Part shown: positions 14,826 to 25,071 of the stretch, piece after piece
Layout of the letters: each line of letters opens with the position of its first letter
Position numbering within the stretch: position 1 is the first letter of the stretch
Assembly: GCF_003385515.1 (NCBI RefSeq)
Contig: NZ_QNVT01000023.1
Coordinates: 34,683 to 98,682, forward strand
Source of the DNA: Chryseobacterium pennae
Lineage (GTDB): Bacteria > Bacteroidota > Bacteroidia > Flavobacteriales > Weeksellaceae
DNA length: 64,000 bases
Direction: 5' to 3'
The notes under the pieces: generated by a model
What the model saw: the letters and a program-made list of their open reading frames with translations, nothing else
What the model was told of the DNA's origin: nothing
The model's database searches: none
Made by a program: the position numbers and the translations under genes

Positions 14826-17759
14826 ATGAAAAGACAATTAACCCTGCTTGGGATGCTTCTTATTACCGGAGTTGCCTTCGCACAGACTGACCGCCTTTGG
14901 TCTCAGGAAGTTTCAAGAACAGATTCACAGCCTTTTGAAAACAAAACCAGCATTCGAAATCCCAAATTATTCAACCTGAATATCGATGGATTGAAGAATG
15001 CCCTTGCTAAAGCACCAAAGAGACTGGCAGTCGGCGAAAAATCAGAAGTCATCATTTCCTTTCCGAACTCTGATGGTAAAATGGAAAATTTCAAAGTAAA
15101 AGAAAATTCCAACTTCACTCCCGAATTGGCAGCCAAATATCCAGACATTAAATCTTATGTTGGCCAAGGGCTTGAAGATCCTAATTCAACAGTGTATTTC
15201 AGTATTTCTCCACTAGGACTGTCGTCTATGGAGATCTATGGTGATAAATCAGCTGTTTTTATTGAACCTTATTCAAAAGATCTTTCTACGTATGTTGTTT
15301 ACAAAAAATCTGATAAAAATGATGATCTTAGTAAATTTGAATGTACTGTAATAGATGTAGCTAAAAAAGGAGTATCTAATACCAGTATTGCAGCAAGACC
15401 TAACGCCGATGACGCTAAATTAAGAACATTCAGACTGGCATTATCCTGTACAGGTGAATATACTACTTATTTTGGAGGAACAAAAGCTCAGGCACTGGCA
15501 GCAATGAACAACACAATGACCCGTGTGAACGGTGTTTTTGAAAAAGATTTCGCGGCAAGAATGGTTCTTATTGCTAATAATGATGCTGTAATTTATACGA
15601 ATGCTTCTACGGATCCTTATTCTGCTTCATCCGGAATGAGCAGCTGGAATTCTCAGTTACAAAGTACACTTACTTCTGTTATTGGAGAAGCGAATTACGA
15701 TATCGGACACTTATTCGGTGCTTCCGGAGGTGGAGGAAACGCAGGATGTATTGGCTGTATCTGTACCAATGGCTCAAAAGGAAGTGGCTATACTTCCCCT
15801 GCAGATTCAATTCCTTCAGGAGATAATTTTGATATCGATTATGTAGCTCATGAAATGGGCCATCAATTCGGTGGAAATCATACCTTTTCTCATGGAAATG
15901 AAGGCACAGGTGTGAATATGGAACCGGGTTCAGGATCAACCATTATGGGATATGCAGGAATTACCAGCCAGGATGTTCAACCTCACTCCGATGCATTTTT
16001 CCATGCTGTAAGTATCCAACAAATCACCAATAATATTAAAGCTAAAACCTGTTCAGTCAATACGAATACAGGAAATTCTATTCCAACAGCAAATGCAGGC
16101 TCGGACTATACAATTCCAAAAGGAACACCATTCGTATTAACCGGAACCGGAACAGATGCAGACGGAGATTCATTAACCTATATCTGGGAACAGATGGATA
16201 ATGCTTCTTCTTCTCAAACCGGAGCAAGCTCTGCTGCAAGCGCAACAAAAGCTTCAGGCCCCAACTTCAGATCATGGGCACCAACAACTGTTCCTACAAG
16301 ATATTTCCCAAGAATGGCTTCTATCTTAGCTGGAGCAACCACAACAGCCGGTTCGGAAATTACTGTAGAAGCCCTTTCTTCAGTAGCAAGAACATTAAAT
16401 TTCAGACTTACCACCCGTGACAACAAGACTGGAGGTTCAGGAAACAATTCAGATGATGCTGTAATTACAGTAAACAGTACTGCAGGGCCTTTTGCTGTGA
16501 CGTCTCAAAACTCAGCAACAACTTATACCGGCGGAAGTTCACAAACCGTAACATGGGATGTGGCAGGAACTACAGCTAATGGTGTAAATACGGCTAATGT
16601 AGATATTCTTTGGTCTACAGACAGCGGGAATACATGGACTACTCTATTATCAGCAACTCCTAACGATGGTTCACAAGCTGTAACAATTCCTAATGCTTCT
16701 ACCACTACAGGAAGACTTATGGTAAAAGGTTCTAATCATATTTTCTTTGATGTAAATAATGCCAATATTTCTGTAAATGCAGGATCAGGAACCCCTGATA
16801 CGGTTGCTCCTACAGCACCTACCCTTGCAGCTTCAGGAACTACTTCTACAAGTACAAACCTTTCCTGGTCAGGTGCTACAGATAATGTAGGCGTTACAGG
16901 ATATGATGTCTACATGGGAGCTTCATTAATCGGTTCTACAGCATCTACTACCTATACCGTAACAAGCTTAACTCCGTCCACTACCTATAGCTTCTCTGTA
17001 AAAGCAAAAGATGCAGCAGGTAATGCTTCCTCTTCAAGTAATACAGTGAATGTTACAACACTTGCCGGTGGCGGAACTGTTACTTACTGTTCAGCTTCAG
17101 CATCCAATACTGCTGATGAAAGAATAGGAAATGTGAAATTCGGGACTATCAATAATACTTCAACAGGAACAGCAGGATATGAAAACTTTACAACCGTTTC
17201 TACTAACGTAACGAAAGGAACTGCTTATACACTTTCTATCACTCCGGTTTGGACTTCTACGAAGTACAATGAGGCTTATGCTGTGTATATTGATTATAAC
17301 GGAGATGGAGACTTTACAGACAGTGGTGAACTTGTATGGTCAAAAGCAGGTTCTACAACAACGCCTGTTACAGGATCAGTTACTATTCCATCAACAGCAA
17401 CTCTTGGTTCAACAAGAATGAGAGTGATGATGAAATACAGCTCTATTCCTACTTCATCTTGTGAAGCTTATACCTACGGACAAGTTGAAGATTACACTGT
17501 TAACATTGTTTCTTCAGGAAGAGGAGAACTTTCGAATACAAATAATCTGATTACAGATATCAAACTATACCCTAACCCTGTAAAAGATATTATGTATATC
17601 TCCAATACAACATCTGAAGAATATAAAATCTTTGATATGGGAGGAAAAGTAGTTAACTCAGGAAAACTTCAGAGAGGATCTGTGAATGTAAGCAACCTGA
17701 TTAAAGGAGCTTATACCATTCAGATCGGTGAAGTATCAAAACGATTTATTATAAATTAA
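14826..17759 (+). CDS. Secreted reprolysin-like metzincin protease, copy 1 (long form, T9SS)
   Basis: The 977-residue secreted protease has a signal peptide ending AFA-Q and a prodomain to about residue 195. The catalytic domain carries the zinc motif HEMGHQFGGNH at 342-352 and a Met-turn TIMGYAG. A PKD-like beta domain follows (PTANAGSDYTIPKG), then a further beta domain (about 545-655). Unlike its two downstream copies it also has a fibronectin type III domain (about 660-745) and a GEVED domain (about 755-900, ending GQVEDYTVNI). The T9SS tail has LYPNPVKD. It would act extracellularly on proteins; the substrate is unknown. Confidence 0.95.
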   Translation: MKRQLTLLGMLLITGVAFAQTDRLWSQEVSRTDSQPFENKTSIRNPKLFNLNIDGLKNALAKAPKRLAVGEKSEVIISFPNSDGKMENFKVKENSNFTPELAAKYPDIKSYVGQGLEDPNSTVYFSISPLGLSSMEIYGDKSAVFIEPYSKDLSTYVVYKKSDKNDDLSKFECTVIDVAKKGVSNTSIAARPNADDAKLRTFRLALSCTGEYTTYFGGTKAQALAAMNNTMTRVNGVFEKDFAARMVLIANNDAVIYTNASTDPYSASSGMSSWNSQLQSTLTSVIGEANYDIGHLFGASGGGGNAGCIGCICTNGSKGSGYTSPADSIPSGDNFDIDYVAHEMGHQFGGNHTFSHGNEGTGVNMEPGSGSTIMGYAGITSQDVQPHSDAFFHAVSIQQITNNIKAKTCSVNTNTGNSIPTANAGSDYTIPKGTPFVLTGTGTDADGDSLTYIWEQMDNASSSQTGASSAASATKASGPNFRSWAPTTVPTRYFPRMASILAGATTTAGSEITVEALSSVARTLNFRLTTRDNKTGGSGNNSDDAVITVNSTAGPFAVTSQNSATTYTGGSSQTVTWDVAGTTANGVNTANVDILWSTDSGNTWTTLLSATPNDGSQAVTIPNASTTTGRLMVKGSNHIFFDVNNANISVNAGSGTPDTVAPTAPTLAASGTTSTSTNLSWSGATDNVGVTGYDVYMGASLIGSTASTTYTVTSLTPSTTYSFSVKAKDAAGNASSSSNTVNVTTLAGGGTVTYCSASASNTADERIGNVKFGTINNTSTGTAGYENFTTVSTNVTKGTAYTLSITPVWTSTKYNEAYAVYIDYNGDGDFTDSGELVWSKAGSTTTPVTGSVTIPSTATLGSTRMRVMMKYSSIPTSSCEAYTYGQVEDYTVNIVSSGRGELSNTNNLITDIKLYPNPVKDIMYISNTTSEEYKIFDMGGKVVNSGKLQRGSVNVSNLIKGAYTIQIGEVSKRFIIN

Positions 17760-17783
17760 TAACTATTAAAATTAAAATAACAC

Positions 17784-17819
17784 AAAAGACTGTTCTACAT
17801 GGAACAGTCTTTCTTTTTA
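17784..17819 (+). terminator. Terminator of metzincin copy 1
   Basis: An 11-bp stem (AAAGACTGTTC / GAACAGTCTTT) is followed by a pyrimidine-rich T tract. Confidence 0.85.
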
Positions 17820-17954
17820 TCGCTGTTTTAATTGTTATTTTTCATTTAATCATAGAATCTATTGCTAATAATTGAAATTTCCTATGATAATTTTAAATTT
17901 TAAATAATCCTTTTTTCATAGTTTTAAACAAGATAAATAAAATTACACTTTTAT

Positions 17955-20204
17955 ATGAAAAAACAATTATTGATGATGGGAATGCTTGTACTATCAGGTT
18001 TTTCCTTCGCACAGACAGATCATCTATGGACTCAAGGGGTGGAAAGAAATTCTTCACCCGTTTTTGAAAACATGCTTAATATAAGAAGCCCGAAAATTCT
18101 CCAATTAAATATCAATGGGTTGAAAAATTCATTGGCAAGTGCTCCTAAAAGACTGACTGCTGGTGAAAAATCTCAAATTATCATTTCTTTCCCCAATGCG
18201 GAAGGTAAGATGGAAAAGTTTAAGGTGACAGAAAATTCAAATTTCCAGCCCGAACTGGCATCAAAGTACCCGGACATTAAGTCTTACATTGGAGAAGGTA
18301 TAGAAAATCCTGACGCAACAGTTTACTTTAGTATTTCCCCTTTAGGGCTTTCTTTTATGGAAATTTATGGGGATAAATCGGCCACTTTTATTGAACCTTA
18401 TACTAAAGATTTATCTTCTTATGTGATTTATAAGAAATCTGATAGAAAAGATAACTTAAGTAAGTTTGAATGTACCGTACTAGAGTCAGCCCAAAAAGGA
18501 ACTTCTTCAAAAATTGCTGCCAGAAATGCCAATGATTCAACACTGAGGACATTTAAATTAGCTCTTTCCTGTACAGGAGAATACACAACGTATTTCGGTG
18601 GAACGAAAGCACTGGCGTTAGCAGCGATGAACAATACTATGACCCGTGTAAACGGTATTTTTGAAAAAGATTTTTCAGCAAGAATGGTTATTATTGCTAA
18701 TAATGATCAATTAATTTATACCAACGCCTCTACAGACCCTTATTCAGACGCAAACGTAGGAACTGCTAAAATCAATGCTAATAACACCAAAGGCTGGAGT
18801 TTGCAATTACAAAATACGCTGACTGATGTTATAGGAAATAACGCCTATGACATTGGACATTTGTTCGGAGCCACAGGAGGCGGAGGCAATGCCGGATGTA
18901 TTGGTTGCATTTGTGTAGATGATACATCATCTACTTTAGATAAGAATAAAGGAAGCGGTTATACCTCTCCAGCAAATGCTATCCCTTCAGGTGATGCTTT
19001 TGATGTCGATTATGTAGCTCATGAAATGGGACATCAGTTCGGCGGCAATCACACCTTTTCTTTTGACAATGAAGGCACTGGAGTCAATATGGAGCCCGGA
19101 TCAGGTTCTACCATCATGGGGTATGCAGGAATTACAGATCAGGATATTCAGCCTAATTCTGATGCATTTTTCCATGCTATAAGCATTCAGCAGATTACCA
19201 ATAATATTAAAACGAAAACATGTTCTGTAGATACATCTACAGGAAATTCAATTCCTACAGCCAATGCAGGATTAGATTATACCATTCCTAAAAGTACACC
19301 TTTTATGCTGACCGGATCGGGCACCGATGCAAATGGCGATTCCCTTACCTATATTTGGGAACAAATAGATAATGCTTCATCTACTCAAAAAGGGACTAGC
19401 TCTGCAGCCAGTGCTACAAAAAAATCAGGCCCTAATTTCAGATCATGGACGCCTACTACCTCACCTATAAGATACTTTCCAAGAATGGCTTCCATATTAA
19501 CCGGAGCAACCACTACAGCAGGTTCAGAAATTACTGTTGAAGCGCTTTCTTCAGTAGCAAGAACATTAAACTTCAGACTTACTGTTCGTGATAACAGAGC
19601 TGGAGGATCTGGAAATAATTCTGATGATACAAAGATTACAGTAAATGCCACTGCAGGTCCTTTCAATATTACTTCACAGAATAGTGCGGTTTCTTATGCT
19701 GGAGGAAGTACACAAACCATTACCTGGAATGTGGCAGGAACTACTTCAAATGGTGTAAACACGGCCAATGTAGACATCCTTTGGTCGACTAATAATGGAA
19801 GCAGCTGGACTACTCTACTGGCAGCAACCCCAAATGATGGTTCGCAGGCTGTAACAATCCCCAATGCTGCTACTACATCTGGAAGAATTATGGTAAAAGG
19901 AACCAATCATATTTTCTTTGATGTGAATAATGCCAATATCTCAGTAACTCCTAAGGCTATAAAACTTGTAGATAAAGAAGTATCAAGAGAAACATCAGCA
20001 GATATGAAACTATATCCAAATCCTGTGAAAGATGTTCTAACGATTTCAAATACAAATACTGAAGAATATAAAATCTTTGATATGTCCGGAAAACTGGTAC
20101 ACTCAGGAAAACTTCAAAGAGGCACAGCCAATGTAAGCAGCCTAATAAAAGGAGCCTATATGATTCAGATAGGAGAAACAACAAAACGATTCATTAAGGA
20201 TTAA
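17955..20204 (+). CDS. Secreted reprolysin-like metzincin protease, copy 2 (T9SS)
   Basis: A 749-residue tandem paralogue of the upstream gene. It has a signal peptide ending SFA-Q, a prodomain, the zinc motif HEMGHQFGGNH starting at residue 356, the Met-turn TIMGYAG, the PKD-like domain and the following beta domain. It passes directly from NISVTPK to a T9SS tail (LYPNPVKDVLTI), lacking the FN3 and GEVED domains of copy 1. The cysteine-rich loop GCIGCICVDD before the active site is longer than in copy 1. It has its own terminator. Confidence 0.95.
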   Translation: MKKQLLMMGMLVLSGFSFAQTDHLWTQGVERNSSPVFENMLNIRSPKILQLNINGLKNSLASAPKRLTAGEKSQIIISFPNAEGKMEKFKVTENSNFQPELASKYPDIKSYIGEGIENPDATVYFSISPLGLSFMEIYGDKSATFIEPYTKDLSSYVIYKKSDRKDNLSKFECTVLESAQKGTSSKIAARNANDSTLRTFKLALSCTGEYTTYFGGTKALALAAMNNTMTRVNGIFEKDFSARMVIIANNDQLIYTNASTDPYSDANVGTAKINANNTKGWSLQLQNTLTDVIGNNAYDIGHLFGATGGGGNAGCIGCICVDDTSSTLDKNKGSGYTSPANAIPSGDAFDVDYVAHEMGHQFGGNHTFSFDNEGTGVNMEPGSGSTIMGYAGITDQDIQPNSDAFFHAISIQQITNNIKTKTCSVDTSTGNSIPTANAGLDYTIPKSTPFMLTGSGTDANGDSLTYIWEQIDNASSTQKGTSSAASATKKSGPNFRSWTPTTSPIRYFPRMASILTGATTTAGSEITVEALSSVARTLNFRLTVRDNRAGGSGNNSDDTKITVNATAGPFNITSQNSAVSYAGGSTQTITWNVAGTTSNGVNTANVDILWSTNNGSSWTTLLAATPNDGSQAVTIPNAATTSGRIMVKGTNHIFFDVNNANISVTPKAIKLVDKEVSRETSADMKLYPNPVKDVLTISNTNTEEYKIFDMSGKLVHSGKLQRGTANVSSLIKGAYMIQIGETTKRFIKD

Positions 20205-20234
20205 TTGCCTTAATATAAAAAATTAAAAGATGTG

Positions 20235-20262
20235 AAACTGCTCTATTACAGAGCAGTTTTTT
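20235..20262 (+). terminator. Terminator of metzincin copy 2
   Basis: A 10-bp stem (AAACTGCTCT / AGAGCAGTTT) with a TTTTT tail. Confidence 0.9.
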
Positions 20263-20350
20263 ATTTGTTTATATTCAGTTAGTTATCTATTTTATCAAAT
20301 TATTATTTTAAATTATTCTAAAGAAAAATAATATTTTAATAAAAATTTCT

Positions 20351-20358
20351 TAGTTTTG
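20351..20358 (+). promoter_or_regulatory. -7 element that fixes the start of metzincin copy 3
   Basis: TAGTTTTG matches TAnnTTTG. An in-frame ATG at 20356 overlaps this element, so it would lie upstream of the transcription start. The ATG at 20383 is therefore the likely start codon. Confidence 0.6.
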
Positions 20359-20382
20359 AATGATCTAAAAAATCACGGCAAC

Positions 20383-22614
20383 ATGAAAAGACAATTATTA
20401 ATGATGGGGATGCTAGTGTTATCAGGCATTTCTTTTGCGCAAACAGACCGTTTATGGTCTAAAAGGTCCCAGGAAAATTCTTCACCCGTTTTTGAAAATA
20501 TGAAAAATATTGACAATCCGAGAATTTTCCATTTGGATATTAATGGATTAAAAAGCGCACTTACAAGAACACCAAAAAGAGCAACAGAAAAATCTTCAGT
20601 TATTATTTCTCTTCCTAATTCAACAGGAAAGATGGAGCGTTTCAGGGTAACAGAAAATTCAAATTTCGATCCTGAATTAGCAGCCAAATATCCGGATATT
20701 AAATCTTATATTGGCCAGGGAATAGAAGATAAAACTTCTACGGTTTATTTCAGTATTTCTTCTTTAGGATTGTCTTCTATGGAAATTTATGGTGATAAAT
20801 CAGCTGTTTTTATTGAACCTTATGCCAAAGATCTTTCCACTTATGCTGTTTACAAAAGATCAGACAGAAAAAATGACCTGAATAATTTTGAATGCAAAGT
20901 TCTGGAATCTGCACAAAAGGGAACATCCAACGTGATCACAGCCAAAAATGCTGATGATGCTGTATTAAGAACATTCCGACTGGCATTATCCTGTACCGGG
21001 GAATATGCAAATTATTTTGGAGGAACCAAAGCCGATGCTTTAGCAGCCATGAATAATACCATGACCCGTGTCAATGGTATTTTTGAAAATGATTTTGCTG
21101 CAAGAATGGTTCTGATCCCTAATAATGACACAATTATTTATACTAATGCAAACAATGATCCTTACTCTCTATCCATAGAAATGTACAAATGGAACTTCGA
21201 GCTTATGAATGATCTGAATTCAAAAATAGGTAATGAAAATTTTGACATCGGACATTTATTTGGAGCTACAGGAGGTGGTGGTGATGCAGGGTGTATAGGA
21301 TGTATTTGCAGTAATGACATGTCTGTTGTTGTAAGTCAGGGCGTTAATACTCCTATCAATTATAAAGGAAGTGGCTATACATCTCCTTCCAGTGGAGGTC
21401 CTAAAGGTGATACTTTCGACATTGATTTTGTAGCTCATGAAATGGGACATCAATTCGGAGGAAACCATACATGGTCCTACTCTACACAAAGCGATTTACA
21501 ATCTGTTGAACCGGGCTCCGGATCTACAATTATGGGATATGCCGGAATTACAAGTTATGATGTTCAGCCTCACTCTGATACATTTTTCCATGCCATAAGC
21601 ATTCAACAGATCACCAATACTATTAAATCTAAAACCTGTTCTGTAAATACACCTACAGGTAATTCAGTTCCTACAGCCAATGCAGGAGCAGATTACACTA
21701 TTCCTAAAAGTACACCATTTGTACTTACAGGCTCAGGAACTGATACAGATGGAGATTTACTTACCTATATCTGGGAACAGATGGATAAGGGAACTTCTTC
21801 TCAAACAGGAAGTAACTCTGCGGCCACATCAACAAAAACAAATGGGCCAACATTCAGATCATGGGTGCCCTCTGCTTCACCTGTAAGATATTTCCCTAAA
21901 ATGACTACTATTTTAACAGGAGCAACAGAAACAATGGGATCAGAAATAAGAGTGGAGGCTTTATCTTCTGTTTCAAGAGATCTGAATTTCAGATTAACCG
22001 TAAGAGACAACAGATTAGGAGGAGCAGGAAACAATTCTGATGATGCAAAAATCAGAGTGAACGCTGTTGCGGGTCCTTTTATTATCACATCACAGAATGC
22101 TGCAGTATCTTATGTAGGAGGAACTTCACAAACAATAACCTGGAATGTGGCAGGCACAACCTCTAATAATATCAATGCTGCCAATGTAGATATCCTTTGG
22201 TCTACTGATAATGGAGAAACCTGGACTACTTTATTGACAGGAACACCGAATGACGGTTCTGAACCAGTAGTAATCCCTAATGTTGCAACCAATTCGGGGA
22301 GATTCATGGTAAAAGGAAGCAATCATATCTTTTTTGATATCAATAACGCTGATATTTCTGTAACTGCCGGCGAGTTGTCTACCGCAGAGACTCAACTGAA
22401 AGATTCTGTAGAAATTAAGCTGTATCCAAACCCAGTGACGGATATCCTAACCCTTTCCAATACAAGGTCAGAAAGATATAAAATCTATGATATGTCCGGA
22501 AAACTGATCATGGAAGGTGCTCTTCAGAACGGAACAATCAATGTAAGCAGTCTGATCAAAGGAAATTATGTTATTCAAATTGAGAAATTCTCCAAGATGT
22601 TCATTAAAAAATAA
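20383..22614 (+). CDS. Secreted reprolysin-like metzincin protease, copy 3 (T9SS)
   Basis: From ATG 20383 this is a 743-residue protein. The start was chosen because MKRQLL at once begins the signal peptide shared with the other copies and because the upstream ATG overlaps the -7 element. The domains match copy 2: prodomain, zinc motif HEMGHQFGGNH from residue 352, Met-turn TIMGYAG, PKD-like domain, beta domain, and a T9SS tail (LYPNPVTDILTL). The active-site flank has a His-to-Trp change (NHTW instead of NHTF) and a longer Cys-rich loop. It is the third member of a tandem amplification. Confidence 0.95.
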   Translation: MKRQLLMMGMLVLSGISFAQTDRLWSKRSQENSSPVFENMKNIDNPRIFHLDINGLKSALTRTPKRATEKSSVIISLPNSTGKMERFRVTENSNFDPELAAKYPDIKSYIGQGIEDKTSTVYFSISSLGLSSMEIYGDKSAVFIEPYAKDLSTYAVYKRSDRKNDLNNFECKVLESAQKGTSNVITAKNADDAVLRTFRLALSCTGEYANYFGGTKADALAAMNNTMTRVNGIFENDFAARMVLIPNNDTIIYTNANNDPYSLSIEMYKWNFELMNDLNSKIGNENFDIGHLFGATGGGGDAGCIGCICSNDMSVVVSQGVNTPINYKGSGYTSPSSGGPKGDTFDIDFVAHEMGHQFGGNHTWSYSTQSDLQSVEPGSGSTIMGYAGITSYDVQPHSDTFFHAISIQQITNTIKSKTCSVNTPTGNSVPTANAGADYTIPKSTPFVLTGSGTDTDGDLLTYIWEQMDKGTSSQTGSNSAATSTKTNGPTFRSWVPSASPVRYFPKMTTILTGATETMGSEIRVEALSSVSRDLNFRLTVRDNRLGGAGNNSDDAKIRVNAVAGPFIITSQNAAVSYVGGTSQTITWNVAGTTSNNINAANVDILWSTDNGETWTTLLTGTPNDGSEPVVIPNVATNSGRFMVKGSNHIFFDINNADISVTAGELSTAETQLKDSVEIKLYPNPVTDILTLSNTRSERYKIYDMSGKLIMEGALQNGTINVSSLIKGNYVIQIEKFSKMFIKK

Positions 22615-22638
22615 CATATTAAGAACACATTATTATAA

Positions 22639-22675
22639 AATAAGCTACCTCATTTTTTGAAGTAGCTTATTTTTA
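22639..22675. terminator. Bidirectional terminator between metzincin copy 3 and the methyltransferase
   Basis: AATAAGCTAC (22639-22648) pairs with GTAGCTTATT (22662-22671), flanked by T-rich sequence on the plus strand. It can serve the converging gene that ends at 22693. Confidence 0.8.
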
Positions 22676-22692
22676 TATCAGGTTATTAAAAA

Positions 22693-23460
22693 TTACAATT
22701 TTGTGGCAACAAAGATTTTCATTGGCCAATTAAGATTAAATGTCCCATCTTCTTGTTTTTGAACTCCCAATAATTCATGTGCTGCATTCAGGCAATCTTC
22801 AGGAGTTGTTGAAATCATTGCGTGGAACTTGTATATAAAATCACCGATCTCTTCCTCTTTTTTAAACTTCCATTGTAACGGCAGATCATATATTTCAGGA
22901 TTTGAGAATCCACTTATTGCACAAAGTGTTTCTGTAAAGCCATCACTCCAAAATGCGACTTCATGACCTGTCACACAATGTTTAGCAACATGTCTGTCAA
23001 AATAATCAGCTAATTTAGTAGATGACCATACATCACCAATTACCAACCTGCCATTTTTTTTCAGAATACGGGAAAAATTACCAAAGGCTTTTGTTTTATC
23101 AAAACAATGATGTAGTGCACCAAAGCTCCAAACAGCATCAACTTTTTCTTCTGGAAGCGAAATATGATCTGCTCCCTCTTGTAAAACCTCAATATTTTCT
23201 TTCTTTAATCCTTTAACTCCATTAAGCTGATCGTCTGACGGGTCAGAAACAATAAGTTTCCCTGCAGGCAACATATCCGCCAATATTCCTGAAAAGAATC
23301 CACTTCCTGCACCTGCTTCCAGAATAACTTCATGAGATTGGGGAGCAAGATATTTTTTCATTACATATATATCACTTTCTCTTGCGTCGGGATAATCGTT
23401 AAGAGCCTGTTTGTACATTTGTGATCTTAATCCATTAAATAAGATTTGATTTTCTTTCAT
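22693..23460 (-). CDS. Class I SAM-dependent methyltransferase
   Basis: A 255-residue Rossmann-fold methyltransferase. The glycine-rich SAM loop is VILEAGAGSGFF near residue 56, followed by LIVSDPSDDQ (acidic loop), VDAVWSFGALHHC (post-III) and LKKNGRLVIGD. It resembles the UbiE/Methyltransf_11 type, but the substrate is not evident. It is monocistronic, with a 427-bp upstream gap to a divergent gene. Confidence 0.88.
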   Translation of the reverse strand: MKENQILFNGLRSQMYKQALNDYPDARESDIYVMKKYLAPQSHEVILEAGAGSGFFSGILADMLPAGKLIVSDPSDDQLNGVKGLKKENIEVLQEGADHISLPEEKVDAVWSFGALHHCFDKTKAFGNFSRILKKNGRLVIGDVWSSTKLADYFDRHVAKHCVTGHEVAFWSDGFTETLCAISGFSNPEIYDLPLQWKFKKEEEIGDFIYKFHAMISTTPEDCLNAAHELLGVQKQEDGTFNLNWPMKIFVATKL

Positions 23461-23887
23461 AATATTTTTGTTGGTGTGTATGAGTAATTTTTAAATAAAA
23501 AAACTGTTCATAATTATTTATGTTTAATAAAAACAGTTCTATAGTTCCAAAAAACATCACATAATTCGTAATATAAATCTTATATATTAAAAATATACTA
23601 TAAATTCATTTTTTTAACTTAAATTTATCGCTCAAGACCAGTACCGTTACCAGTTTGTATTTAAAGGAGGCTTTCCATAGCTTTTCTTATGATGGATCAT
23701 TCTATTCTTTTGATTCCTTTTTCCTTCATTTTAGAAGACAAGGTTCATTATATTAAATCAAATATTCTTTGATAAAGAAAACACCTGTACACTTGTAAAA
23801 GATAATCTATTCTATATAAGCATTGCTGTTGGCCTGCATCCCTGATAATACCTATTTAAATTTTTACATAATTTAATTTATATATAT
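23461..23887. other. Divergent intergenic region
   Basis: About 430 bp between the methyltransferase and the TNT lipoprotein. It is AT-rich. AACTGTT (about 23501) and AACAGTT (about 23530) could pair over a long loop. No ORF or clear promoter was recognised. Confidence 0.5.
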
Positions 23888-24601
23888 ATGAAACATTTAT
23901 TTAAGTACATTTTATTTCTGGCCATGGCATCTTTTTCTATGGCCTGTAGCTCTGATGACAGAGAAGAAGAAATTATTATCCAGCCAAGCCCGGTAAAAAT
24001 CATGTTTTTCAAAAATGCTGATGATTTTGCGACCACTTATGATCCGGACAATAAAGTAAACCAAACAATCAGGATGCGGGCATTTGACCTGTATAAACAG
24101 GGAAACTGGAAAGAGCTTGAAAAACTATTTCAGACTAATAACCTGAATAGCGGCTGGCCACCGGCAAACGGCGGTTACAATATTGTAGATGATGTTGCAA
24201 TACAGGCCGGACAAAAATATGACAGATATAGTGGTGCCGTTGGAAGCTATAACGGAACCGGAAATCCAACGTTAGGCGGGAATTTTACCAGCCCAATCAT
24301 CAATGGATATGTATATACTTTCACAGAAAGGGCTTTAAACCAGCCTGAAAACAAATATGATTTCTATTATCAAATAGATGTCCTTAATGCATTACCTTTT
24401 AGATCTCAAACGGCAGATATTATTCCCTGGTTTAATCAAACCGGAAACGGAAAACAGACCATGTGGAAAATTCCCATTGACATTAATACCGGATTTCCGA
24501 AAACTTGGAATAAATTAGCAGAAGAAGGATATATTAAAATTACCATTAAAAAAAGCCCAAGTGGAAAATACCCTAACCTGGAAGGGACTGTGATCCAGTA
24601 A
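23888..24601 (+). CDS. Lipoprotein with TNT-like NAD+ glycohydrolase domain
   Basis: A 237-residue lipoprotein with lipobox SMAC; the Cys is followed by SSDDREEE, an acidic run like Bacteroidetes surface-export signals. From about residue 95 the sequence follows the TNT (DUF4237) domain: WPPANGGY, GQKYDRYSG with an Arg, a Tyr-Thr-Phe-x-ERAL segment with the second Arg, and IIPWFNQTGNGKQT in place of the PWFGQxGGGTQ signature. It ends with LAEEGYIKI. TNT toxins hydrolyse NAD+. Here surface display on a lipoprotein suggests contact-dependent toxicity or NAD scavenging. The domain assignment is by motif reading. Confidence 0.75.
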   Translation: MKHLFKYILFLAMASFSMACSSDDREEEIIIQPSPVKIMFFKNADDFATTYDPDNKVNQTIRMRAFDLYKQGNWKELEKLFQTNNLNSGWPPANGGYNIVDDVAIQAGQKYDRYSGAVGSYNGTGNPTLGGNFTSPIINGYVYTFTERALNQPENKYDFYYQIDVLNALPFRSQTADIIPWFNQTGNGKQTMWKIPIDINTGFPKTWNKLAEEGYIKITIKKSPSGKYPNLEGTVIQ

Positions 24602-24615
24602 ACAATTAAGCTCAG

Positions 24616-25035
24616 ATGTATTCAATATCAAAAAAAATAAGAATTGGTAAAAAAGCCCTGCTCAAGAAAGACAGGTTCATTAATGACGAAGTAATTCCGG
24701 CAGCCATAACCCAGTTTGCCTGCTGTGAATGTAGTCATGAAAATTCAATTGAAATCACTCCCTATCAGTCAGGTTTTCCGATCATGAAAATCTACCATGA
24801 AGATCTGGTAGCATCAAAATCAGAACTGTTAAAAATGGGAATGGTTACCGAAACTTCACAGAGAATGCAACATTATGGAGAATTAACAGTAAATGATCTG
24901 CCTACATTATACTTCGGAACCTCCTGCACATCCTGCAGCACAAACTATATTTGTATATTTAGCTATGGAGAAAAACAGCCAGGTTTAGAAATATTAAATA
25001 TCTCCGGAATTTGGGAATATCAGGAATTGGAATAA
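24616..25035 (+). CDS. Small Cys-rich cytosolic protein, candidate immunity partner of the TNT protein
   Basis: A 139-residue protein beginning 14 bp after the TNT lipoprotein, almost certainly in the same transcript. It has no signal peptide. Two cysteine pairs (CCECSHEN near residue 36 and CTSCS near 104) could bind one zinc. No family was recognised. Location behind a TNT toxin-like gene and cytosolic residence, where NAD+ must be protected, make immunity the leading guess. An unrelated zinc-ribbon protein remains possible. Confidence 0.65.
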   Translation: MYSISKKIRIGKKALLKKDRFINDEVIPAAITQFACCECSHENSIEITPYQSGFPIMKIYHEDLVASKSELLKMGMVTETSQRMQHYGELTVNDLPTLYFGTSCTSCSTNYICIFSYGEKQPGLEILNISGIWEYQELE

Positions 25036-25071
25036 TTAAAATTGAATACCACCAATAGATTTTAAATAAGG

